A stretch of 64,000 nucleotides of DNA from AP-15 sp963703855 (GTDB lineage: Bacteria; Pseudomonadota; Alphaproteobacteria; ATCC43930; CGMCC-115725). Positions 34,623-42,151 of the stretch are shown here, piece after piece. Below the pieces are notes generated by a model, which made no database searches, was not told the DNA's origin, and worked only from the letters and a program-made list of their open reading frames with translations. Both the position numbers and the translations under genes were made by a program. The DNA is taken from NCBI GenBank assembly GCA_963703855.1, contig CAVPFW010000026.1, positions 215,336 through 279,335 of the forward strand, read 5' to 3'. Within the stretch, counting starts at the first letter, position 1, and each line of letters opens with the position of its first letter.

Positions 34623-35747
34623 ATGCGCAACCAGTACAACGTCATCGACGCCGACGGCCACATCCTCGAGCCGCTCGATCTGTGGGACAAATACATCGAG
34701 CCGAAGTATCGGGACCGGGCGCCGCGGCTGATCAAGGGCGAGAACGGCAGAGAGCGGCTCGTCATGGACGAGACGATGGTCGGCGACGGCAATCGCGGCA
34801 TCGGCCGGATCGGCGCGGTCGGCGCGCGCCAGGGCGTCGTCGCCGCCGACACGATGGAGTACAAGGACGGGAAGCCGGGCGGGTTCGACCCGCATGCCCG
34901 CATCCCCGACATGGACGCCGACGGCATCGACGCGGCTTTTCTGTATCCGAGCCTCGGCTTGTTTTCGGGCGCCATCCATGATCCCGAGCTCGCCGCCGCG
35001 GTGTGCCGGGCCTACAACCGCTGGCTCGCCGATTATTGCAAGCCCTACCCGGACCGCCTGTTCGGCGTCGCGATGCTGCCGTTGCAGTCGGTCGAGCTGG
35101 CGATCGACGAGATGCGTTTCGCCAAGAAGGAGCTGGGCTTCCGCGGCGGCTTCATCCGGCCCAACCCGTACAGCGACAAGATGATCCACGAGCCGCGCTA
35201 CGAGCCGTTCTGGCAGGCGGCCGAGGACCTCGATTTCTCGATCGGCTTTCACGAGGGCGCGTCGAGCGGCATGCCGACGGTCGGGGTCGACCGCTTCGAG
35301 GGCCGCGGCGCCCGCCACATCATTTCGCATACGATGGAGATGATGCTGGCGGCGATGAGCGTGATCTGGGGCGGCATCGCCGACCGCCATCCCAAATTGC
35401 GCGTCGGTTTCCTCGAATCGGGCGGCGGCTGGATCGCACCCTGGCTCGACCGCATGAACCGGCATTTCGACGATCAGGGGTTCAACGATTTCGGTCTCAC
35501 GATGCGCCCGAGCGAAATCTTCCAGCGCAATTGCTGGATCTCGTTCGAGCCGGTCGAGGGCAGCATCAAGGTGCTGGCCGATTACATCGGGCCGCACAAG
35601 ATCCTGTGGGCGACCGACTACCCGCACCCCGACGGCTTCTTCCCCGGCGCGCCCAAGATGATCGAGGAGCGCATGCAGGGATTGTCGCCGGAAACCAAGC
35701 ACCAGGTCATGGCCGGCGGCGCGATGGGCTTTTACGGCTTGAACTGA
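34623..35747 (+). CDS. amidohydrolase family 2 (ACMSD-like), paralogue B
   Basis: A 374-residue metal-dependent enzyme closely matching the gene at 23924: MRNQYNVIDADGHILEP, FSIGFHEGASSG, HIISHTMEMML and WATDYPHPDGFFPG carry the metal ligands. Differences are concentrated near residues 55-75 and the C-terminus, so the copies may differ in substrate. AGGAG lies 8 nt before the ATG. It follows the P450-ferredoxin pair and precedes an ABM protein by 19 nt, forming a likely operon. Confidence 0.88.
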   Translation: MRNQYNVIDADGHILEPLDLWDKYIEPKYRDRAPRLIKGENGRERLVMDETMVGDGNRGIGRIGAVGARQGVVAADTMEYKDGKPGGFDPHARIPDMDADGIDAAFLYPSLGLFSGAIHDPELAAAVCRAYNRWLADYCKPYPDRLFGVAMLPLQSVELAIDEMRFAKKELGFRGGFIRPNPYSDKMIHEPRYEPFWQAAEDLDFSIGFHEGASSGMPTVGVDRFEGRGARHIISHTMEMMLAAMSVIWGGIADRHPKLRVGFLESGGGWIAPWLDRMNRHFDDQGFNDFGLTMRPSEIFQRNCWISFEPVEGSIKVLADYIGPHKILWATDYPHPDGFFPGAPKMIEERMQGLSPETKHQVMAGGAMGFYGLN

Positions 35748-35766
35748 GGGCAATGGAGGGGAGGCC

Positions 35767-36057
35767 ATGTCGGTTCGACTTGTCGTCACGATCGCCGCGG
35801 CGCCGGGCAAGGGCACCGAGCTGGCGCAGGCCTATAAGGGGCGGTGCGCGGAGGTCGTGAAGGAGCCCGGCTGCGAGCAGTTCGAGGTGTTTCAGAGCGT
35901 CGTCAACCCCGATAAGCTCGCCCTGCTCGAACGCTGGGCCGACCAGGCGGCGCTCGAGGTCCACGCCAAGGTCAACACCACGCGCCCGCCGCTGCCGTCG
36001 GGTTTGCGGGTCGGCGGCGGCGAGCGCGAAGACTACGAGTACAAGCGCACGCGCTGA
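35767..36057 (+). CDS. antibiotic biosynthesis monooxygenase (ABM) domain protein
   Basis: A 96-residue single-domain protein of the dimeric alpha-beta barrel type: SVRLVVTIAAAPGKGTELAQ, EPGCEQFEVFQSVVNPDKLALL and ERWADQAALEVHAKVNTTRP. ABM members include quinol monooxygenases (YgiN type), but many act as ligand binders. GGAGGGGAGG precedes the start. Its link with the amidohydrolase suggests a quinone- or aromatic-handling step. Confidence 0.82.
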   Translation: MSVRLVVTIAAAPGKGTELAQAYKGRCAEVVKEPGCEQFEVFQSVVNPDKLALLERWADQAALEVHAKVNTTRPPLPSGLRVGGGEREDYEYKRTR

Positions 36058-36074
36058 CCATCCCCTGAGAGGGG

Positions 36075-36111
36075 CGTCACGGCCGTGCGGACCACCCGTG
36101 CGGCCGTGACG
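36075..36111 (+). terminator. terminator hairpin after the ABM gene
   Basis: An 11-bp stem CGTCACGGCCG / CGGCCGTGACG with a 15-nt loop is followed by tcttt. It starts 18 nt after the ABM stop. This is the best intrinsic-terminator candidate in the window and ends the P450-amidohydrolase operon. Confidence 0.7.
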
Positions 36112-36517
36112 TCTTTGCGAAGGATCAAATTACTTCCACGCTTTTTTAGAGCCCGGCTCGAAATGAATTCCATCAGATCAGTAGCGTCCCCATCGTCATC
36201 GTCGTTCCCGCGAAAGCGGGAATCCAGGGCGGCAAGGGCCGGAGCGCTCGACCCCCTGTTCAAGCCAGAGCCTGCCCCTGCGACGGCAGCTCGCCGACAA
36301 GAGCGTCATGTTCACGCCCTATAGTTTCACCGTGGGGGTGCACGAAGTTCGCGACAGCTCCGTTCGTCGAAGGATTTAATTGCAAGGTGGGTCTGACCGG
36401 CATCCTTAACAGCGACGCGTTCGGCGGTGTCCCGGTCAGCCTGACCTTTGGCGGCAGTGCGCAATATTTCCGGGGATCAGCCCGCAGTCGACTGCATCCG
36501 TCAGCGCGAGGCCGTCT
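36112..36517. repeat. intergenic region with a '(c)gtcgttcccgcgaaagcggg' repeat
   Basis: At 36200-36230 a copy of an extragenic repeat occurs (gttcccgcgaaagcgggaat, then ccaggg); related copies lie at 40340-40445 and 46801-46885. From about 36385 one frame reads VGLTGILNSDAFGGVPVSLT, which has coding character but ends at 36518-36520, just where the next gene begins. It may be a remnant of its lost N-terminal part. Confidence 0.45.
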
Positions 36518-37483
36518 GTGACGGCCCAGCAACAGGTGGTGGATCCATGTCCGACCGCGATGCTGGCGCCTGCCGGCTTGGCGCCGTTGCCCGAACAATG
36601 CAACACCGCGAATTGCCTGCTCCCGTGGAAGGGATACCAATGGTGGACGAGCTACGACTATTTCGGTCCGCCATTCCCGCAGAACAGCTACTTCTGGAAC
36701 GCCAACAACCAGTGGAGCCCGAAAAACGCATTCGTCGACAAGGAGGGCCTGCATCTCACCGTCGCAAATCGCGATGTCGGAGACGGCGTCAAACCTTCGG
36801 CTGCCGAGGTCGTGGCGATGTTCACCACCAGCGGAGCGGAAGCCAATCTCGGCTATGGGAATTATCTGGTTAGCGCCAAGATCAAATCGGCGGCATCATG
36901 GGCCGAGCTCGATCCCAAAGTCGCTTTCGGCGTCTTCCCCTATGAGCGCTGGGGCACCGGCGCGGGCCGGGGCCCGGTCGAGAATCCTGATCGAGAGATC
37001 GATCTGGCGGAGATTTCGCGCTGGGGCTACACCGGCACCCCGCCCAGTCCTCCATGCAAGACTCCCTTGGGAAATCCATTGATCGACCCGCGGTTGTGCA
37101 CCGGCAATTCGCAATTCACTCTCCAGATCTGGAACGCCGCACCGCGCAATCTGCACCGCTACACGATCCCGACCCTCGACAAGGGGGTCAAGGTCAACAC
37201 CGTGACCTTGGTCATGACTTGGCTCGGCCCGAACAAGGTGGTCACTTTCAAGCAATACAACGGCAGCTACACTCTTGAGACTCTCAAGACTTTGCGCCCA
37301 GCACCCGCTAATCAGTGGATCACGGATGCCGCCGACAATCCCTACATACCGGCGGCGGCGTGCGGGCGGTTTCATTTGAACTTCTGGATGGGCGACTACG
37401 GGGATGCGGTAAAGGGCTTCAACCCGCCGCCGAAGACGCTCCCCCAGGAGGTAGTGGTGACCAACTTCGAGTTTGGGAAGTAA
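36518..37483 (+). CDS. GH16-like (concanavalin A-like) glucanase-family protein, start uncertain
   Basis: A 321-residue beta-sandwich protein. EIDLAEISRWGY fits the GH16 catalytic E-x-D-x-x-E pattern. Surrounding blocks are WNANNQWSPKNAFVDKEGLH, ANLGYGNYLVSAKIKSA, NSQFTLQIWNAA and RFHLNFWMGDYGDA. It has several Cys pairs, as expected for a secreted enzyme, but no signal peptide from this GTG start, so the true N-terminus is probably missing or in another frame (see 36112-36517). Expected substrate would be a beta-glucan or related polysaccharide. Confidence 0.65.
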   Translation: MTAQQQVVDPCPTAMLAPAGLAPLPEQCNTANCLLPWKGYQWWTSYDYFGPPFPQNSYFWNANNQWSPKNAFVDKEGLHLTVANRDVGDGVKPSAAEVVAMFTTSGAEANLGYGNYLVSAKIKSAASWAELDPKVAFGVFPYERWGTGAGRGPVENPDREIDLAEISRWGYTGTPPSPPCKTPLGNPLIDPRLCTGNSQFTLQIWNAAPRNLHRYTIPTLDKGVKVNTVTLVMTWLGPNKVVTFKQYNGSYTLETLKTLRPAPANQWITDAADNPYIPAAACGRFHLNFWMGDYGDAVKGFNPPPKTLPQEVVVTNFEFGK

Positions 37484-37566
37484 TGGCCTGTCCGCACGGG
37501 GGCTGCACACGGTAAGCTGACCGGATCGACCGGAGCGCGGTTTACGGCGAGGAGGAGGATGGCGCC

Positions 37567-38365
37567 ATGGGATGGCTCGACGGGCAGGTGGCGCTGGTCA
37601 CCGGCGGCGGCTCGGGCATCGGCCGCGCCGTTGTCGAGCGCTATGTCGAGGAGGGCGCCCGCGTCGCGGTCATGGACCGCGTCGCCGACCGCGGCGAGGA
37701 GCTGAGGCGACGGTTCGGCGACGAGGTCGACAGCGATCGCCGGCGACGTCAGCCGGCTCGACGACAACAAGCGGGCGGTCGCGGCGACCGTCGCCGCGTT
37801 TGGCCGGCTCGACATTTTCGTCGGCAATGCCGGGGTGCTCGACGGCTTCATCCCGCTCGCCGAGATGCCGGACGAGAAGCTGGCCGCGGCCTGCGACGAA
37901 TTGTTCGCGGTCAACGTCAAGGGCTGCATCCTCGGCGCCAAGGCGGCATTGGCCGAGCTGACGAAGTCCGGCGGCTGCATGATCTTTACCGCGTCGGGAG
38001 CCGGGTTCACCTCGGCCGGCGGCGGCGTGATCTACACCGCCTCGAAGCATGCGGTGGTCGGGGTTATCCGGCAGTTGGCGGTCGAGCTCGGGCCGCGCAT
38101 CCGGGTCAACGGGGTGGCGCCCGGGGGCACCATGACCGACCTGCGCAATGTCGCCGCGCTGGGATTGGAGGACCGGTCGCAATTCGCCGCCCCCGGCACC
38201 GCGGAACGTATAGCTGCCGGCAATCCGCTGCATTTGGCGATGGAGCCTGCCGATCTCGCCGGCGCCTATGTGTTTCTGGCGTCGCGGGCCAATGCCCGCG
38301 GCATCACCGGATCGGTCGTTTCGGTCGATGCCGGGTCGACCTTGCGCATGCCGCGCCGCAACTGA
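37567..38365 (+). pseudogene. BphB-type cis-dihydrodiol dehydrogenase (SDR), frameshifted
   Basis: Frame one gives MGWLDGQVALVTGGGSGIGR and VAVMDRVADRGEELRRRFGD. After a shift near 37725 frame two gives AIAGDVSRLDDNKRAVAA, FGRLDIFVGNAGVLDGF, FTASGAGFTSAGGGVIYTA (Tyr with SKHAVVG) and VNGVAPGGTMTDLR. Removing one base near 37726-37728 yields a ~265-residue protein like BphB/HcaB, which rearomatises ring cis-diols to catechols. Gene order (dehydrogenase, then Rieske alpha and beta) supports this role. It could be a sequencing error. Alternative start within the second frame at 37835. Confidence 0.8.
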
Positions 38366-38395
38366 ACGGAACCGGCACCGAACAGGAGGACTTCG

Positions 38396-39691
38396 ATGGC
38401 ACAGGATGTCAGCCGGCTGGTGGACAGCGACAGCGGCTTGGTCAGCCGCCGCATCTTTATCGAGCCGGAGATCTACGAGCAGGAGCTGAAGCAGATCTTC
38501 GCCCGCTGCTGGCTGTTTTTGTGCCACGACAGCCAGATCCCGCAGCCCGGCGATTTCTGCACGACCTATATGGGCGAGGACCCGGTGCTGGTGGTGCGCG
38601 ACAGCCACGGCAAGGTCAACGCCTTTCTCAATGTCTGCCGTCATCGCGGCAACCGGCTGTGCCGCGCCGACAGCGGCAATGCGGCCAGCTTCACCTGCGC
38701 CTATCACGGCTGGACCTATCGCAATGACGGGGCATTGACCGGCGTCCCGCACCTCAAGGATTTTTATTGCGACGCGCTCGACCGCGAGCAATGGGGCCTG
38801 GTACCGGTGGCGCAATTGGACAGCCATCGCGGACTGATCTTCGCCACCTTCGACCCGGAGGCGCCGCCATTGCGCGAGTATCTCGGCGAAATGGCCTGGT
38901 ATCTCGACGTGTTCTTCGACCGGCGCGAAGGCGGCGTCGAGGTGCTCGCCGCACATAAATGGATCGTGCCGTGCAACTGGAAATTCCCGGCCGAGAATTT
39001 CGGCGGCGATGCCTATCACGTGCAGTGGACGCATCTGTCGGCGATCACTACCGGCTTCAGCAGCGGCGTCACCGCCAAGCCGCAGACGACCGGCAGCATG
39101 GTGTCGCCCGGCAACGGCCATACCCTGATCTGCATCGGGCCCGACGATGTCGGCGACCCGCCGATGCCGGCGATCCAGGCCTATGAGCGCGAGATCCGCC
39201 CCGAGGTCGAAAAACGCCTCGGGCCGCGGGCCCGGCTGATCAGCCCGATCGTCGGCACCGTGTTCCCGCATTTCTCGATCCTGCGCAGCACCTCGCGCAC
39301 CTTCCGGGTGTGGCAGCCGCGCGGCCCGGACAAGACCGAAATCTGGTCGTGGGTGTTCTGCGACAAGGCCGCACCCGCCGAGGTCAAGGAGGAGGTCCGG
39401 CTCGCCGGGGTGCGCGGCTTCAGCCCATCCGGCACGTTCGAGCAGGACGACATGGACAATTGGCAGGAATGCACGCGCACCTGCCGCGGCGTCGCCTCGC
39501 GGCGCATGCCGCTGAACTACCAGATGGGGATCGGCCACGACCGCTTCGACCAAGGGCTCGGAGCGTGGGCCAGCGAGCAGCGCATCAGCGAGAGCAATCA
39601 CCGGCAGTTTTACCGGCGCTGGGCCGAGCTGATGGGCGCCGGGAGCTGGGGCGAATTGGAACGGCGGAAGGCGGAGGCCGAGCATGCGTGA
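38396..39691 (+). CDS. Rieske aromatic-ring-hydroxylating dioxygenase, alpha subunit
   Basis: A 431-residue terminal oxygenase. The Rieske centre has C81-x-H83 in NVCRHRGNRLC and C101-x2-H104 in CAYHGWTYRND. The mononuclear iron site is NFGGDAYHVQWTH (Asp205, His208, His213) plus a later Asp. It adds both oxygens of O2 to an aromatic ring to form a cis-diol. An AGGAGGAC ribosome site precedes the ATG. No ferredoxin or reductase for it is adjacent. Substrate (biphenyl-, cinnamate- or phenylpropanoid-like) is not readable. Confidence 0.9.
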   Translation: MAQDVSRLVDSDSGLVSRRIFIEPEIYEQELKQIFARCWLFLCHDSQIPQPGDFCTTYMGEDPVLVVRDSHGKVNAFLNVCRHRGNRLCRADSGNAASFTCAYHGWTYRNDGALTGVPHLKDFYCDALDREQWGLVPVAQLDSHRGLIFATFDPEAPPLREYLGEMAWYLDVFFDRREGGVEVLAAHKWIVPCNWKFPAENFGGDAYHVQWTHLSAITTGFSSGVTAKPQTTGSMVSPGNGHTLICIGPDDVGDPPMPAIQAYEREIRPEVEKRLGPRARLISPIVGTVFPHFSILRSTSRTFRVWQPRGPDKTEIWSWVFCDKAAPAEVKEEVRLAGVRGFSPSGTFEQDDMDNWQECTRTCRGVASRRMPLNYQMGIGHDRFDQGLGAWASEQRISESNHRQFYRRWAELMGAGSWGELERRKAEAEHA

Positions 39692-40226
39692 GGAGGCCGT
39701 GCGCGAGGTCGAGCAATTCCTCTACCGCGAGGCGCGGCTCCTGGACGAGCGCCGTTTCCGCGAGTGGCTCGACCTGTTCACCGACGATGTCCGCTACTCG
39801 ATGTCGACGCGGGCCAATCGCTATCCGGTGTCGAGCAAGGCGATCGCGATCCTCGATCCGGCCCGCCTGCCCAACGACGAGGCCGCTGACGAAGACGCGC
39901 TGGCGATCCTCGACGAGACCAAGGCGACATTAGCCGGGCGCGTGGCACGACTGGAAACGGGCATGGCCTGGGCCGAGGACCCGCCCTCGCGCACCCGCCA
40001 CTTCATTGCGAACATCGAAGTGGCCCCGGGCGAGGCAGCGGCGGAGGTCGATGTTCACGCCAACTTCATCGTGTACAAGAGCCGCTCGGAGACCGAGCAG
40101 GATTTCTACGTCGGCGCCCGCCGCGACATCCTGCGCAAGGTTGGGGGCGCGTGGAAGATCGCCCGCCGCAGGCTGACCCTCGACCAGAACGTGCTGCTCG
40201 CCAAGAACGTCAGCATCTTCTTTTGA
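39684..40226 (+). CDS. Rieske dioxygenase, beta (small) subunit
   Basis: A 180-residue protein of the ring-hydroxylating beta-subunit family (NTF2-like fold): EVEQFLYREARLLDERRFRE, WLDLFTDDVRYSMSTRANRY, RTRHFIANIEVAPG and ILRKVGGAWKIARRRLTLDQ, the usual C-terminal block. It structurally supports the alpha subunit in an alpha3beta3 assembly. Its ATG overlaps the alpha stop by 8 nt, so expression is coupled. Confidence 0.9.
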   Translation: MREEAVREVEQFLYREARLLDERRFREWLDLFTDDVRYSMSTRANRYPVSSKAIAILDPARLPNDEAADEDALAILDETKATLAGRVARLETGMAWAEDPPSRTRHFIANIEVAPGEAAAEVDVHANFIVYKSRSETEQDFYVGARRDILRKVGGAWKIARRRLTLDQNVLLAKNVSIFF

Positions 40227-40637
40227 GGCGAGGCGGAATTCAGTCGAGGCGGACCGGAGCCTCGGGGCGCCTAACGTTACGGGTCAGAAGTCTTAAGTGG
40301 GCTGATTCGAAAAGAATGGTAAAAGATCAGGGAGTTAAGCGTCATTCCCGCGAGAGCGGGAACCCAGGGGCAAGCGGCGTGCGGTCGCCCCCCTGTTGGA
40401 GCCAGGGGCAAGCTCTGGACCCCCGCTTTCGCGGGGGCGACGATAAGATACTGGGATCGTTCGCCCTGATTTCGAATCAGGCTCCAAGAGATTTTATGGC
40501 ATCCTGTCATTGCGAGGAGCCCACAGGGCGACGAAGCAATCTCGTCTGAGCGACCGACAGCACCAGATTGCTTCGCTGCGCTCGCAATGACCGGAAACGT
40601 GGAACGAGCTTCCGATCCAAAACACCAGCGATCCGCG
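40227..40637. repeat. extragenic repeats (40340-40445 and 40505-40600)
   Basis: Two inverted structures fill the gap. The first pairs cattcccgcgagagcgggaa (from 40342) with ccccgctttcgcggggg; the second pairs gtcattgcgaggagcc with gctcgcaatgac (40579-40590), and includes gacgaagcaatct and agattgcttcg. The copies resemble those at 25067, 36200 and 46801. No gene is visible. Confidence 0.6.
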
Positions 40638-40862
40638 TCAACCGGCTCGCGGCGTATCGGCTTGAGATAGCGCGAAGCGGGCGATCTCGTCCTTGCGCAT
40701 AAAGACGACGCCCGGCTGGCGCTGCGCATAGGCGATGAACTCCCCGACCACCTCGCGAGCCAGCGCCGGTTCGAGCTCCGCCGCGCGGCCGACCATGTGC
40801 GACGTCACCTTGACGCGGTGGCGGTCCCGCAGATCGAGCAGCCGCGGCAGGCTTGTGCTCAC
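40638..40862 (-). pseudogene. polysaccharide deacetylase remnant with internal deletion
   Basis: A 74-residue frame combines an N-terminal piece (LPRLLDLRDRHRVKVTSHMV, then GRAAELEPALAREV) with a C-terminal piece (EFIAYAQRQPGVVFMRKDEI, then ARFAL) that in NodB-like deacetylases are separated by ~200 residues. The zinc-binding and catalytic motifs in between are gone. Its GTG at 40862 overlaps the stop of the upstream efflux adaptor as GTGA. The reading frame is intact across the join. Confidence 0.6.
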
Positions 40863-42151
40863 GACGCCTTGCCAGCGCCGGCGGCGGCTTGACCACGGAT
40901 TTTGACTTTGTTGCCGTCTTCGAGATCGACCGGTGGATTGACCACGACACGATCGCCCGCTGTGACGCCTTGGCTGACCTCCACCTCGGTGCCGAGGTCG
41001 CGGGTTTCGGTGATCTTGCGCTGGCGCGCCACGCCGTTATCGACCACGAAGACGTAGAGGCCCTGGGCGTCGAACACGACCGCCGCGTCCGGCACGATCA
41101 GGGACGGCGTCCGGCGCGGAACTTGGAGCTCGACGGTGGTGTACATCCCCGGGCTCAATTCGCCGCCCATGTTGGGCACGTCGATCTCGGTCAGCAGCGT
41201 GCGGGTCGCCGGGTCGAGCGCGTCGGCGATCCGAGTGACCTTGCCGGGAAACGGATGGCCGGGGATTTCCGCAACATGCACGGTGGCCGCGATCCCCGGG
41301 ACGACGCCCTGCGCTGCTTCCTGCGGCACGAATAGCTGGATGCGCATGACGTTGCTGTGCGCGATCGCAAACATGAAGGTGCCGCTGGTCGCATCGGCCT
41401 GGACCAGGCTGCCGACATCGATATTGCGCTGGGTGATGACGCCGTCGAACGGGGCGACGACCCGCTGATAGGATTTTTGCTGCTGCAGCACTTGGATCTG
41501 GGCCTGCTGCGCCTTGATTGTGGCGGCATTTGCGTCGGCCGCCTGGGTCTGCGCCGCGAGGTTCAGGCGGTCGGTGTCGCCCTGCTGCCGCGTGACCCAG
41601 CCTTGCCTGACCAGGGGGTCGTCGCGCGCCCAGTTGTGCGCGGCCAGCTCGCGGTTGGCCTCGGTCTGGCGCAGGGTTGCCGCGTTCTGCGCCAAAGTCG
41701 CCTGCGCCTGGGCGATCTGGTGGTCGAGCTCGGGGGCGCTGATCACCGCAAGCAGGCCGCCCGCCTTGACGCGGGAGCCGATATCGACATTGCGCTGGAC
41801 GATGTAGCCGCTTGCCCGGGCAAAGATGTTGGCCGCTTCAAAGGCGGTCGTCGTGGCCGGCAAAACCACCTTCTGAATATTCGGACTCGCCCGCACCGCA
41901 GCGACGCGGACCCGCGGGACGAAGTTGCGCTGCTCCTCAGCGGCGGCGGCGACATCGACATGCTGGCGGTAATGCTGCTGCACGCCGATCGCCAACCCGG
42001 CGGCCAGCACCAGCAACGCGGCGAAACCGAGCGTGCGGCGTCCAGACCGGCCGCGGCCGGGGTCAATTTCGGGCGCCGCGACATCGCGACGTGACGCGGG
42101 GGTCAAATCCCGTACCGCACGGTCGAGGACCGGGGGATCGCTGTCAGGCAT
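40859..42151 (-). CDS. RND efflux periplasmic adaptor (HlyD/MFP family)
   Basis: A 430-residue membrane-fusion protein. One N-terminal membrane segment (about residues 41-60) is followed by the lipoyl-like arm IFARASGYIVQRNVDIGSRV, a long helical hairpin (QAQATLAQNAATLRQTEANR to AQIQVLQQQKSY), RVVAPFDGVITQRNIDVGS and the beta-barrel and membrane-proximal domains. It links the inner-membrane pump to an outer-membrane TolC-type channel. Its ATG overlaps the pump stop by 1 nt (TGATG). No outer-membrane gene is adjacent. Confidence 0.9.
   Translation of the reverse strand: MPDSDPPVLDRAVRDLTPASRRDVAAPEIDPGRGRSGRRTLGFAALLVLAAGLAIGVQQHYRQHVDVAAAAEEQRNFVPRVRVAAVRASPNIQKVVLPATTTAFEAANIFARASGYIVQRNVDIGSRVKAGGLLAVISAPELDHQIAQAQATLAQNAATLRQTEANRELAAHNWARDDPLVRQGWVTRQQGDTDRLNLAAQTQAADANAATIKAQQAQIQVLQQQKSYQRVVAPFDGVITQRNIDVGSLVQADATSGTFMFAIAHSNVMRIQLFVPQEAAQGVVPGIAATVHVAEIPGHPFPGKVTRIADALDPATRTLLTEIDVPNMGGELSPGMYTTVELQVPRRTPSLIVPDAAVVFDAQGLYVFVVDNGVARQRKITETRDLGTEVEVSQGVTAGDRVVVNPPVDLEDGNKVKIRGQAAAGAGKAS

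Noticed and set aside
38396..40226. Assignment as a biphenyl dioxygenase
   Set aside because: Alpha/beta organisation and a BphB-like neighbour fit, but substrate cannot be inferred and there is no BphC, ferredoxin or reductase.
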